Part shown: one piece after another, positions 48,630 through 61,258 of the stretch
Layout: each line of letters begins with the position of its first letter
How positions within the stretch are numbered: the stretch's first letter is position 1
NCBI GenBank assembly: GCA_964035775.1
Contig: OZ038312.1
Location: 19,865,545 to 19,929,544, forward strand
From: Osedax frankpressi
Lineage: Eukaryota; Annelida; Polychaeta; Sabellida; Siboglinidae
DNA length: 64,000 nt
Reading direction: 5' to 3'
Program-made: the position numbers and the translations under genes
The notes under the pieces: model-generated
What the model was told of the DNA's origin: nothing
Seen by the model: the letters and a program-made list of their open reading frames with translations, nothing else
Databases searched by the model: none

Positions 48630-49400
48630 TGTGTATGTATGTATGTATGTATGTGTGTATATGTATAACTAATTGACGAGTTCAATACATTTCTGAATAG
48701 TATATCAATATAGTTTTCATATATATATTATATGAGGTATGGGGTATCATATATGCATACTAAAAACGCAACGTAAGATAACAAATAATTGAATCCAATT
48801 ACATAATTAGAAAACATTATAATTAATCTAAATATTATAAAAATTAATTAAATATTTATGACACCAAATAAAAATATAATATAACTATAATAAAAACGTA
48901 CATTAAAGTAGTAATATAATGTTTATATATGTTTGCGATATTTATTATGCTTAGAATATAACAAATATATCATATTTTATGTTAGTGATATGTTAGATAA
49001 CCTTACAGAGTACTTTCTTCTAAAAGGAACGAGTTCAATTCTCCTGAGTTTAAAATATAACAAATTACTTCAAATACAAAATAATTTAGTTATTTAAATG
49101 TTATTATTTTTATTATTGTTAAATTGAAATAAAATATTATTTTAATTTTAAAATTAATTTGTTATCATTGAATATGCCTATTTCAGATTTAACTTAATAT
49201 AAATAAATATTGATATCAATTAATTGATTATTATATATTAAATATGACATATAAACTTGTATTATTTAAAAATATAGTCGGTCTTATTGTTCATCATTGT
49301 TATTGTCAAGCAGATATTTACAATATCCACCATATTTCACGATTAAAAGTATTATATGATTAGTGTTCTATTTAGAAATTAATTTAATAACGAATTATAA
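47340..49400. other. AT-rich desert with (AT)n and (GT)n tracts
   Basis: Long alternating AT tract at 47377-47505, an (AC/CGCG)n stretch at 48150-48215 and a (GT)n/GTAT tract at 48595-48660. Nothing coding recognised. Confidence 0.55.
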
Positions 49401-49449
49401 TATTCATTTTCAAAAATCTTATATAATGTTATATCCACATGAAGCTATT

Positions 49450-49720
49450 TTTAATGTTATGCCATTAGCTTTACTATTTTTTATAAACTTGAAGCGATAG
49501 GCATGCCATTCTAATCGATCTTTCAATTGTTCATCAACTTCATGTGGTATTATGTTATAAATATTTTATTGAATGTATCTTTGAAGAAATGATTAACTAT
49601 CGAGAAGCTTCTTTCAAATGATTATATGTCTTCCATCTTCTGTAAGGTACAATAATTCAAAATAAGTTGTAAATATGTATTTCCATTAACTGTCTGAAAA
49701 TCCTCTTAACATTATATATA
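49450..49720 (-). mobile_element. Possible relic of a hAT-like DNA transposase
   Basis: On the minus strand, broken frames show TLQKMEDI, a stop, then SFERSFSIVNHFFKD, and in another frame EQLKDRLEWHAYRFKF. The ERSFS-V-H----D spacing resembles the conserved C-terminal dimerisation region of hAT transposases. Several stops are present, no terminal repeats were found, and similarity is weak, so this is only a suggestion. Confidence 0.18.
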
Positions 49721-50116
49721 TATTAATCTAACCTATATATTCACAACAGTTGCATGATATATTGATAATCCATTTTTTGACTACACGAAAGAAAATCTTT
49801 TCATTTAACAAACGTATCTTATAATATCTGACTTTTTATAATACCAAATCGTACTTCAGCTAGTTTTTCTACTACATGGACTTCCCATAATAGCAATTAG
49901 AACACCTACTTATCTTTCCGAATAAAAGTAAGCAGTCATTATGTATTAAAGGAACTTCTTAATTTTTTTATAGATATAAAATTTAATGGATCATTCATTA
50001 TATGAAATCCCTGGAACTAATGTCATATTGAATACCCTTATTAAGCGAAAGAAAGAATATAAAAAATAAAAGAAATTATTGAGAATAATATTTTTAGCAT
50101 TTCATTTTTTATTTCA

Positions 50117-50299
50117 ATAAAGTTATCAAGAATGTATGTAAAGGATGTAAATGGTATTATTTTATATATGATAATATAATAAAGCTTTCAAGAATGTATG
50201 TAAATGATGTAAATGGTGTTATTTTATATATGATAATATAATAAAGTTCTCAAGAATGTATGTAAAGAATGTAAATGGTATTATTTTATATATGATAAT
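50117..50299. repeat. Three tandem ~61-bp copies
   Basis: Units beginning AATAAAGttatCAAGAATG and containing GATGTAAATGG and TTATTTTATATATGATAAT follow one another three times with few changes. Confidence 0.9.
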
Positions 50300-51251
50300 T
50301 TAAGTTTTAATTCTATTTAGTTATTGTTTTATATTTGTTTTAAATTAATTTGTCACAGAATTTAATTCCATTTACAATTATGTATGTTTTAATTTAGCAT
50401 GCTATGTGTTACCCAATATTTAATTTCCATAATCTATATTTGGGATAATAGTATTATTACTAAAATAAAAACATTTTAGATTTTGTAATATGGATAATTT
50501 ATTAAATAGGTGTATACATTTACTTAATTAATTTATTATACAATACACTAGTTATGTCAAACAATGAATTAGTACAATAATATTTTATCCTTTAAGCAAT
50601 ATTATACTATACACATTTATATATTTACTTATTTCATTTAATGTTCATAATTTGTTTAAATTTCTTTTGTATTGCCATTTGCCATTTCTAACAATTTCCG
50701 TTTTAATTGATGCTGATGATAAACTAGCTAGATTTGAAGCAATATTTGGTTATAAAGCAACTTTATAATGGAATATTATAAATGAGCAATACAGATGATC
50801 TTTAGAGAATTGATTTGTAGATCAATCGAATACAATGGATTACCAAGCTTGACATTCATGTTTTTTCTATTGCAGTAATTACCATATGAAATATAAATAT
50901 TAACTTTTGTCCTCAAATGATAATGTCTTCAAAGTTAACTACGTTATGAATATTAAGAGAATTTCAATAAACAGTAAAACAAGATGATTTCATCTATATC
51001 GGATCATAACTGGTAATCAAAGTAGAGTTATTGATATATTTGTTTTTTTTATATGTTTACCCACATTTAATAACAATTATATATTATTTGAAAAAATAAC
51101 TGAATTAAAATATTGGTTAAATTTGTTTATATGAGATATAATCAGTTTTAAACAATAAAAAATAATAGATGATAAATACTAATTTGTAAATATTAATGTT
51201 ATCATTATTAATATGTTGAGGTATGTTAACTATATTATAATATAACTATAG

Positions 51252-51297
<46 letters not shown>

Positions 51298-51446
51298 ATA
51301 TATACATTTTAATCTATAGTATTTAATTGTATTCGGTGGAATCATTTAAATTTAATTTCAATTATAATTGGCTTTATGTTACTATATCATTATTTAAATA
51401 CCTGTTTATACATATATAAATCAGTATATAAGTGTATAAGCTTATA

Positions 51447-51489
<43 letters not shown>

Positions 51490-51490
51490 T
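50300..51490. other. AT-rich sequence
   Basis: AT-rich with alternating AT tracts at 51254-51292 and 51452-51486. No exon or element identified. Confidence 0.5.
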
Positions 51491-51508
51491 ATGGTAGCTT
51501 ATATAAAT

Positions 51509-51559
51509 TAGTTTGGGATCTCATGGAGGGCACATCTTCTGTCCAAGTGTCTAACGTGA
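51509..51559 (+). CDS. Candidate micro-exon, strand uncertain
   Basis: A GC-richer segment preceded by AAATTAG and followed by a GTGAGA donor reads VWDLMEGTSSVQVSN on the plus strand. On the minus strand the same segment reads TWTEDVPSMRSQTNLYKLP and a stop after an ACGTTAG acceptor. Either could be an exon; no partner exon was found in compatible phase. Confidence 0.2.
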
Positions 51560-52540
51560 GAATATGCATGTATAAATATTATGTTAGAAAAATCTTGAAT
51601 ATAATGTTTCTATTAAAGTGTGATAGTTTTACATGTTTACTTACATTTTCTTATTTGAATTTTATTTTTAAGCTTCTTTTATATCTTGGTAACTATTTTC
51701 AATTCCAGATTAAATAACTTTGTGTCTAATTTCAATCGCATTTAAAAATAACCTGGTGTCACTTTTCAATTGTATTTCGAGTAACTTGGTTTATATTTTA
51801 AATTGCATTTCAAGATAACTACCCAATACACCTAATCAGGTTGAAACAACTATTAAACTTGTTTATTTGCAAAGTTGCACTATCTATTTATTTGTGAGCA
51901 GTTGCAATTAGGTTAAATAACTATATTTTAAACATGTTTATCAAATAGATTTTTAAACATATTTTGCAACTAGTTAAAATAACTCTATTTTAAACCATGT
52001 TTTTTTAACTAACTTATTTATATTTTAATGATATGCTATTTATTATTATAGAAATATATTCAATAAACATAGTCAAATCAATATAATTAAAATTGTAATA
52101 TATATTTATATACAAATAATGACTAATGACATAATTATAATAAAAATACTTATTATAACATATACGATATCATTTATTCAATATTACATATAATAATGTA
52201 GATTATTAATAACAATGTAACCCAGTTTTAAGATAGAAGAGGTATTTAACAATTATTGAAATATTTTGAACGGATATATTACTGAATTGAATTACATGAA
52301 ATATAAATAGCATGAAGGGGAGAAGAGTATTTTACAAGCGGGGATATTTTATAAAATTCTTACAAAAATCTACCTAAATTATCACAACTGTAAATATATT
52401 TTGAATAGAACATTATCCAATTTTATATAAATATTTAATATTAGAATAATTATAGAAATATTAAATATCGCCAACATATATGATCAACAATAAAAACATT
52501 AACTGTTATCAACTTTACAATATATAGTATGCGATATTAT

Positions 52541-52589
52541 GCGAAGTTGACTGATATCGACCGCTGGGAAGTAAATTGTTATCATTATA
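52541..52589 (+). CDS. Candidate micro-exon
   Basis: After TATATAG the plus strand reads MRYYAKLTDIDRWE and meets a GTAAAT donor. It is the only non-AT-rich patch within about 1 kb. The minus-strand alternative begins after a CTTCCCAG acceptor. Phase does not match the candidate at 51509. Confidence 0.18.
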
Positions 52590-53256
52590 ATATGATATAA
52601 TTATTTCATCGTTTATATTATATGTTATATAATAATATAATAAATAATTTAATTATACTAACCTTATAATTAGAAGCTGAAATATTCTGAATAAATAAAA
52701 AATATAATTTCCTTTGTAAATAAATAAACACCAAATCATATAATAACCAAAGATACTGAGAAGTTTGAAAATTTTTAAATAACTATTACAAACAAATATA
52801 TCAAGTTTAACATATTAATATAAATATGAAATATATTATTTTAGTAAGTATATTATATTATTATAATATAAATATGCCTAATTAATGAGTAGACATATTA
52901 TCGCTATACAATGATCTTTCAAGAATAATGCATGTGTTAAATATTATCATTCAGATATTAAATATTCAAATATTAATTCTATAAATTCCATATATAGCTT
53001 TTTTAAAATATTTATTCTATATATTCTTAAATTCTATATATATAGAACTTAAATTATTTAAATATACGTATACGAGAATTAACTATATAATAATAACTAT
53101 ATTATTTTCCTTTTACATTCTATAATTGTAATTATTCTAATACATTAAGTAACACAATAGATTATGTTAATTCAATTAAAATTACTAATATGGTTTTTTG
53201 ATTTATTATACTATATTTAATTACAATGGTATGATTAATCATACATACGGTAATTA

Positions 53257-53304
<48 letters not shown>

Positions 53305-53389
53305 TATATATATTATAATTTAGAAATTATTACATTTTTCACCTGACAAAATCGAGTAGTTGCGATAGTTTGTAAATGACTATAGTTAG

Positions 53390-53431
<42 letters not shown>

Positions 53432-53878
53432 CATTATTCACAGGTTGCTTTTTCAATTTTAAACAATGATTATAACCTATAATAACCAAAAACAACATAA
53501 AAAAGCAAATCTGGTTTTCTGGGTTGGTAGCTATTTTTCATTTTTACATAATTTCGAATCGGAATCATTTTACTTTACGCATGCTACAAAATGCATTAGA
53601 ATAACGGCAGTATTCTACAGAATATCGGTATACCGATTAGGTATTATTCATATCTCTCCCGTTATACATTCCGTTACGTACGCCTTCTCTATAGTGTATA
53701 CACTATAGACAAGATATTGTTATATAATACAGTTTTTATTTATATTGATAATATAAACAATTTTTATAATTTGTTATAATATATATATATATATATATTA
53801 CATGGTCCTAGTGTCGTGTAAATGTTAATGTAAATTGATACGATAACATTATTATATAATATGATGAGAACTACGCAG

Positions 53879-53970
53879 CATCGCGTACCGTATCGCGTAC
53901 CGTATCGCGTACAGTATCGCGTACAGTATCGCGTACAGTATCGCGTACAGTATCGCGTAGAGTATCGCGT
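53879..53970. repeat. 12-bp CpG-rich array (GTATCGCGTACA)
   Basis: Seven copies of a unit with the CGCG palindrome, with ACC/ACA/AGA endings, in an otherwise CpG-poor AT-rich region, about 40-130 bp upstream of the ATG at 54010. Could be part of a promoter. Confidence 0.9.
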
Positions 53971-54009
53971 ACAGCGTACTCTCTATCCGCTATATAGGTA
54001 CTACGCTAG

Positions 54010-54799
54010 ATGAATTGCCCCACTGAACAGTTAACGTGCCAGCTCGATGATGCATACACTGCGGAATCTAGCGAACAGCTGGCGAAACTTCTCATGGAAC
54101 TTGTTATTGTTTATGTGGAAAATCGTATTATTGCGCAAAGGCCGATAAATTTTCGATGCTCGATAATTATCGACTGGATATAATATCATTATATCATGAG
54201 CTTGATAATTATATTTGCTCACTCATATATATACATATATGATTATACGTCTATATATATATATATATATGCATACATGTGTGAATACGTATATGTACAT
54301 ATTCAGTATTTTCATTTGCGATATGTATATTATAAAACCATATAGTATAAGGTTTTCTTTTACTATATAAAGTGTATTCTTATTTACGATTTATTTATTT
54401 AACGAGAATATGATGTTTAACATAACATGTCGATTAAGCAACAAAAAAGAGAAATATAGTTTATTTATTTATTTTATACAAATTTTTATAATAAATCTCT
54501 TACTAAATTTATTTACATATTCTAATCATCTTATACAAGAAATACTCTTGTGTCCCGGTACATGATTACACGAGGAGAATGTAATATATGTACTTATTTA
54601 CTGTACCTATAAGTATAATTGAAATAACCCTCAATAGGCACTTTTTGCATATATTCTTGTATTTTTCATTTCATTGTTCTTTAATTAAACTTAGATGCGT
54701 ATGGCGAACGTTTTGCAAATTGTATACGACAGATCATACGATTTGTATGAAAACAAATCTCTACGAGGATTACATATTTATAATATACATTGTATATAG
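54010..54799 (+). CDS. Candidate small two-exon gene, unknown product
   Basis: Exon 1 starts at ATG 54010: MNCPTEQLTCQLDDAYTAES, then SEQLAKLLMELVIVYVENRI; the uninterrupted frame would end after 57 codons at 54183, but donors at GAA CTT|GTTATT or TAT|GTGGAA fit phase 0. Exon 2, 54695-54799, follows a strong acceptor (pyrimidine-rich, ending TTAAACTTAG) and reads MRMANVLQIVYDRSYDLYEN, then KSLRGLHIYNIHCI and TAG. Phase 0 on both sides is consistent with joining. Upstream lies a CpG-rich 12-bp array; downstream the next gene is convergent, with 116 bp between stops. I do not recognise the protein; the minus-strand frame over exon 1 is treated as a shadow. Confidence 0.38.
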
Positions 54800-54915
54800 C
54801 CGTACATGTAATAGTACATTCGTGTATATATTCTATACAAATTCATAGGAACCCGATGTTTCTATTAACGATTCTGGGTAAGCGCGGAGTGACCTATAAA
54901 TAGATTACTGGGGGG

Positions 54916-55146
54916 TCAGAAAACTCGGATCTCTCGGATAAAGGGCGTTTCTGAAATGGGGCGTATTTACGATGTTCTTTCGTTTTAGTGATTTACCTGT
55001 AACACATACTGAACCCCGATAACTGAGATCATTATCAGCTAAAATCCTCCTGAAAGCGAACATCATAAGTTTTCCCAGAATATCCCTTAACTAATAGGTT
55101 TATATGTTATATAAAACCAATCGATATATATATGTGTATACATATA

Positions 55147-55202
<56 letters not shown>

Positions 55203-55424
55203 TATAGTTGATTAAACTATCATTCATTAGTTATATTGTTGGTAAATATAATAAAGTATTTAATAATATTTTACTCATTAGAATTCTACTACAATTAATA
55301 GATACTTGATATTGCACTAGTAGAAACGTACTCTAGAGCATATAATTAAATAGGACATATAGGACTCATAGAGTACTTCAATGTTTGTATGTATTTCTGG
55401 AAATTAGTATACCTTGATCACTTG

Positions 55425-55467
<43 letters not shown>

Positions 55468-55841
55468 GAGTAAGAGACAAATAAAATTGGGCTTGATTTT
55501 AGTTTTAATGACAATATTATGAAATTGACCTAATTATTAATTATTATTCTTATACGATGTACAATTTAGTAATAATGATATAATTGATAATAGAAATAGT
55601 ATAGATTAAACATACGATGAATATTATTAGCTTACATAATATATTATGCAATATTGAATAGTTATAAATATATACAATTATTGTATGTAATAATATATTT
55701 GTTATATATTAATAAATTTACCCCGACTGTACCCTCTATTTCATTACGTAACTTAGATAATTCGATTAATATTATATTAACGGATATGTTAACATTCAAT
55801 GCGTCATATATTACGTCATATATAAAATATAAATGTATCAT
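54916..55841 (-). CDS. Small three-exon gene, 82 codons plus stop, unknown product
   Basis: Minus-strand exons 55841-55722 (ATG; ends ELSKLRNEIEGTVG; GTAAAT donor, phase 0), 55090-54997 (after CCTATTAG: LRDILGKLMMFAFRRILADN, then DLSYRGSVCVT; ACAG|GTAAAT donor, phase 1) and 54950-54916 (after CGCCCCATTTCAG: E-TPFIREIRVF and TGA). Both junctions have canonical borders and matching phase, an in-frame stop precedes the ATG, and the plus strand has many stops across the middle exon. Product about 82 residues, helical and Leu/Arg-rich; I do not recognise it, and extra 5' exons are possible. It is head to head with the sHSP gene and convergent with the candidate ending at 54799. Confidence 0.55.
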
Positions 55842-56052
55842 CCCAATTCAACATACTTTTTAGTTCTACACTACTTCTGGCCTTCCTCGGCGAAGTCTGC
55901 TAATCGTCCGGATAAAACTCTACTCGAGCCAAATTCGATCTCGAGATATCAAAGATAGTTTTTTAAGAACCGCTTATCTCGTCGTAGAAATAAAGAATTG
56001 CAACAATTCGAATATATTCTCATATCTCCCCGTCGACTTGGCTGCAGCGGAT
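55842..56052. promoter_or_regulatory. Shared 211-bp head-to-head promoter between the small minus gene and the sHSP gene
   Basis: A GC- and CpG-rich spacer in an AT-rich region separates the two divergent ATGs at 55841 and 56053. It includes CTTCTGGCCTTCCTCGGCGA. I looked for a canonical heat-shock element (alternating nGAAn blocks) and found only loose GAA/TTC matches. A short minus-strand frame here reads SSRVLSGRLADFAEEGQK and a stop, so a further exon is possible. Confidence 0.4.
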
Positions 56053-59000
56053 ATGGTGGACAGGCTAAACATTTTTGACGATTTGCTTGAAGAGTCGGGG
56101 TTATCTCGGGACAGATTTTTCGGCCGCAACAACGGATTCTCAACGGATTGGTTCGACGACGTCGAGCCGAGGAGTAGGCGTGGCAACGGGATATGGCGAC
56201 ACAACGAAGCCACGCCTTCAAATTCGGTCAGGTGCAGTACCACACCCACTGCACGTTTCGAGAAAGGTTAAATCTCTTTATCAAAATATCTTAGGTCGTA
56301 TAGTCTCACTTTTGGAAATCGTTTCTTGATTATAATTTATAACTAGATAATATTCAGTGAACTATATACAACTTGTATCAACGTCTACAAATGATATCTG
56401 TAGAATTCCGGTAAACTAGAAAAAAGTATTCATTGTTTTAGATTTACCGGATTTCAGTAAATAATGATATAGGATGTTATAGTTGTAGAAATATATGATA
56501 TTGGTTCAGAAGAATACCTATAAATAATGAGTACTACCTTATTTAAGTTAACTATATATAGAGCATCTAAACTAAAGTATATCTTGATATGTTTTATCAT
56601 AATATTAACATGCACCTCGTATGTTATATACGCTGAGGTATGCCGACCAATTGCCAATAGAAATGGAGTACGTAACATTGCCTGTTTAATAATACATCTA
56701 CACTGTTTTAAGTTATTTTCACAATATCATTTTATTTTTCTCTAGTCGAACATTTATATAAATAGTTCTAATTCAATTACATAATTATAAATACTGATTT
56801 TTGCAATTTGTTTACCAATATAGATATTAAATATTGTATAATATATGAAGTTATAATATAAAGCTTATGTATAATATTATATAATTCATATATAAATACA
56901 AGAATACCATATACATTTTCTATAGCTCTTAATTTATAATCATTGGGTATCTGAGGTATTATTATTAGCTTTTGAGATGTCTCCACTAGAATATAAACTA
57001 TAATTTAATTTTATAGGTTTCATACTGCATTCAAAAAGCAGACTTTAAAATCTTCTTTCTTGGATTTATTTCCGTTTTTACTGGAAAAATATTCATAAAG
57101 AAATCTTTATAAAACTTGATTCTATATCCTGTACATGTGGGTAAGTAGGTATGATATGTTGGATTAATGGAATAACTTATGTTGAACTTTAGTAACAAAT
57201 TATAAAAGTATCAAATTATAAAAGTATCAAATTATAAAAGAATCAAATTATAAAAGCATTAAATTATAGCGAAATGTAAATCAAATGCAATATATTAAAG
57301 CAAACATATATATATATATATAAACTATATATATGATATCTAAATTAGTTTTATTAATTTAGATAAGAATGAATTAAGTTGAATTTAAAGTTTCTGCAAA
57401 ATATCGGTATATAAGATAAGCCTAGGAATGGTATTTCCATCACTAATTTCTTATCTATTATCTAACATTATTCGTTATTATCTCGGATCCCATCCAAAGT
57501 TAATGTTATTGGAATTTCAATTGTTATTTCTTCATTTGAATACTAGTGTTATAATATATATCAGGTAATCTTGATACTTTCAAATATGATATAGTGTTAT
57601 TAAAAATTAATGAAATATATATATATACGAATAAGTCTAAACATTGTTTATGTCCTATGTAACTTGTAGATTATCATACGATAGGATAAATTCATCACTT
57701 TCATCTCCCTATCTTCAATCCGTAGTTGTTCCGCAAGGTTTAGTCATTATGCCTACCACATTTATTCTGACGACCTCCATCTATATGCTTATTTCATTAA
57801 TTATACTAATTACTATGTCAAACAAACTTCCATCAATTAATATCTATCTGAACTTAGTAACTAGTTTTCAGATAATTGTTTTTTTTACTAAATATATTAT
57901 AACAGATTTTAGCATTCTCTCCTAACTAACTACTCATTTTAATATCTGACCAACACTTTGCATATCTTTTGTAGTCGTCTATTACCACTACGCATGGTAA
58001 CACATTTTCTCTTAACCGTGAGATTTTCTCGTAGATATTCTGTAATTATTTAGTACCTCGAGAATGTTTGTATATTTCTTAAACAACTAAATTTCAGGTT
58101 CAAAATCAATCATATTGAGTTACTTGCGTTTAGTTGTATTTGTTATTACATATCATTGTACATACCTTTACACGTAATCAACGGGCTTTGATCTGTGAAG
58201 CGTAGATCTATTATAATATTATTTTCTTTATCAAGAATAACGAGTTAATATCCGTATAATCTTAAATGAAATCCCTTGGCAGAATATCAGCTAAACATCT
58301 CGCCAAGTATCGGCTATTGTATGTAACTCATAAATAATTTAGGCTTGGTAACCAGAAGTATCTATCTGCTTACTAGTATCACATTCCGAGCGTCCTAGAA
58401 CAATTCTCTGGTGATGAATATCACTCGATCTCATTTATTACTTGGTGTCATTTCCTTCTCTTTAGTTCTACCTCAACTTTGTATGATAATTTCAGTTTAT
58501 ATAATTTAACGCAGGCAAATTTAAGTATAATTTATGGAGTCTACAATCAACGCAGGCAAATTTAAGTATAATTTATGGAGTCTACAATCAACGCAGGCAA
58601 ATTTAAGTATAATTTATGGAGTCTACAATCAATAAATAAAGTGGTATACCACAACAATAAAATTATATATATATAAATAATTAATTCGTAATTTGTATAC
58701 AATATTATAATAACATAATTTTTTAATTTACATTTTAAAATATTGTTTTCAAAAATGTTCAAAAATGTCTTTTATTTAAAGTATTTGATTATATACATAT
58801 ATGTATCACAAAATTATATTATAGGTTCACAATCATATCTCCATATTTAATTGTTGCCTTATAATTTATATAGGAATTATTATGAAATAACTATATAATA
58901 TAATATATATATAATATATCCTACTAGTAATAGTAATATTTATAATTTTTTTAGATACAGTATTTATAAATATATACTAATATTATATAATATATAATAA

Positions 59001-59903
59001 TAATAATAATAATAATTATTATAATAATAATAATAATAATATAAATTCAATTAATAACAATATTATTTATTATAATTATTATAACTTATCCACCGACTAG
59101 CTACAGGCGAGAGCTATCCAAAATGTGTCATCATTGAGGATTTAAATACGAAAAGTAGAGAATTCAAGGCATCATTCAGTGTTGGCAATATGAAGTAAGT
59201 ATTGCACATACAATATAAACTATGTATTATATAGTATATAGTTTACTATATTATATAGTATAGTATATACTTTAGAATTTTGTACACGGTATATATTTAG
59301 ATATAGAAATAGTATGTAAAATTAATATCACCATACTAAATACCGGACACTGCGTTCTACGGTTTCATTAGATTATATTAAATAAATTACCTAACAAAGT
59401 TAGTATTATATACACGTATGTATATAAATATACATTGTACATTATACTGAAGTATAATTGTTGATTTATTTAGATTATTTCTAATAAGAATAAAATATTA
59501 ACTGGTGAATTAAGCGATTATAATGTCAATCAAATTAAGTTGAAACACCTCAATCGTAACGCATACGATATATACACGAAGACCGGAAGACATCTCCGTC
59601 ACCGTGAACGATGACCGACGTATCGAAGTCAACGTAAAAGGTCAGAGGTCAACCTTCGAGATCACGCTGCCCGACGAATTCATCTGCGGCAACGTTACGA
59701 TGACTGGACGAATCACTTCTGGCGTTTTCACGATCACGGCTCCACTTCCGCCTACCTATTGTAGTGCGATGAGTAATCGCGGCCAAAGTTCTACGAAGCC
59801 GACGAGCCCTTCATCGGAAACAACTACCTCGGGTTCGTCTCCTCAAGTGCAAACCATCAAAAGCTCAACGCAGAGAAAAGAAACACCCATTGATCCTAGG
59901 TAA
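56053..59903 (+). CDS. Small heat shock protein (alpha-crystallin domain), three exons
   Basis: ATP-independent chaperone that holds unfolding proteins. Exons 56053-56266 (MVDRLNIFDDLLEESGLSRD, DRFFGRN; GAAAG|GTTAAA), 59107-59194 (ESYPKCVIIEDLN, REFKASFSVGNMK; GTAAGT donor) and 59582-59903. Phase closes at both junctions; the second rebuilds GNM-K-PEDISVTV. The alpha-crystallin domain shows REFKASFSV, PEDISVTVNDDRRIEVN, FEITLPDEF and GVFTITAP, with the beta-strand order of the family. After it comes a Ser/Thr-rich tail of about 45 residues ending KETPIDPR; an I-x-I/V motif is not obvious. Length about 207 residues, normal for the family. The first intron (2.8 kb) is unusually long for an sHSP. 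CCT AG|GTAAAG at the end may be a donor rather than a read-through to TAA (see 61489). Confidence 0.85.
56267..57640. other. sHSP intron 1, 5' part, AT-rich
   Basis: First part of the long sHSP intron. No coding exon recognised on either strand. Confidence 0.5.
57680..57770 (+). mobile_element. Possible LINE reverse-transcriptase fragment inside the sHSP intron
   Basis: The plus strand reads SSPYLQSVVVPQGLVIMPTT then FILTTSIYML, resembling the palm motif S-GVPQGSVLGPLLFxLYIND of non-LTR reverse transcriptases. The surrounding 57640-58480 is less AT-rich than the desert but shows no second RT motif such as the YADD box. A short decayed LINE remnant is the best guess; chance similarity is possible. 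Confidence 0.3.
58509..58632. repeat. Three tandem 41-bp copies
   Basis: Perfect or near-perfect repeats beginning ACGCAGGCAAATTTAAG and ending GGAGTCTACAATCA in the sHSP intron. Near identity suggests a recent expansion. Confidence 0.95.
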
Positions 59904-59933
59904 AGTTATAAGAAATAAAGTATTTAGTTTAGC

Positions 59934-60112
59934 ACTCCATATTAGCACTCCATATTAGCACTCCATATTAGCACTCCATATTAGCACTCCATATTAGCAC
60001 TCCATATTAGCACTCCATATTAGCACTCCATATTAGCACTCCATATTAGTACTCCACATTAGCACTCCATATTAGTACTCCACATTAGCACTCCATATTA
60101 GCACTCCATATT
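59934..60112. repeat. 13-bp array (TTAGCACTCCATA)
   Basis: Fourteen copies with TTAGTACTCCACA variants, starting about 30 bp after the sHSP stop or donor. It is either 3' UTR or the start of an additional intron. Confidence 0.95.
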
Positions 60113-60621
60113 GGTCCAACATACGAAACTTTGTATAAGATCATTTATAAACCGGAATATTTAATAGAGTGCTAAAATGATCATTTATGTATAAAATAAT
60201 CACATTTGTGCATTTATGCTAGAAATATATTTCCTCATTATTTAGCAATATATTTAATAGGATAGAAATATATTTAAATTATTTTTTATTAATCCAAATT
60301 TGAATTATTTATCTATTACTAAAGACATAGTAGAATTAACATTGATGGGTATAGCTTTATAATTATATTAATTATTAATATATTTAAATGATATTTAAAT
60401 TTACAATTAATTTAACAATTTGTTTATTATTTATTTACCATAGATCTTTATAAAAGTTGATGAAAAACACTTTAAAATAAACTAAAATAAATTATAATAA
60501 GAAAGAAACTAAGTTCCATAAAAATAATTATGTGGGGCCTCAATTGTTTTGGTTTTCTAAGGAAACTTGATATGGTTCATTGCATAACTGATCTCAATTT
60601 TGGCTAAATGTATACATATAT

Positions 60622-60674
<53 letters not shown>

Positions 60675-61258
60675 TGATATATTTATATATGTATAGTATA
60701 TGTACAATAATAATACATCCATATATATAATTACTGTGTAAGTGATGTTATAATTGATAAAATTAATTTATATACATCTTTATATAAATTTTATAATTTG
60801 TTTACCTAATTTTGAGTAATATATAATATACATGATATAATATAATATGATGTACTATGATATACTATAATACACTATAATATATCATAATGGACTATAA
60901 TAGACAATAATAGACTAGTATAGCATGTATTTGACTATAATAGATTGTATACGACTAGAACAGACTATCCTATGCTTTAATAGACTGCTATAATAAATTA
61001 TAATAGAATATAATAGACTATAATAAACTACACTAGACTATAATAAACTACAATAGACTATACTATATGATAAAAGCCTATAATAGACAATAATATACGA
61101 TACTATACTATATAATATAATATACTATAATAGAATATATTAGATTAAAATATATATTGTAATATATATCAGATAAATACCATCGCAAGACACAGTAATA
61201 GCATACATACATCAACTATTACATATCCATCGAGGTTAAACTATATGTATCATATATT
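60113..61258. other. AT-rich sequence with degenerate TATAATAGACTA repeats
   Basis: Includes an alternating AT tract (60617-60668) and, at 60830-61160, loose repeats of ACTATAATAG with no fixed spacing. No exon found. Confidence 0.5.

Noticed and set aside
53466-53708. 80-codon plus-strand frame
   Set aside because: Random residue mix and palindromic DNA; no family, no splice support.
55070-55080. TTCCCAGAA as a heat-shock element or STAT site for the sHSP gene
   Set aside because: Spacing is TTC-N3-GAA rather than the heat-shock pattern, it lies about 1 kb from the sHSP ATG and falls inside an exon of the opposite-strand gene.
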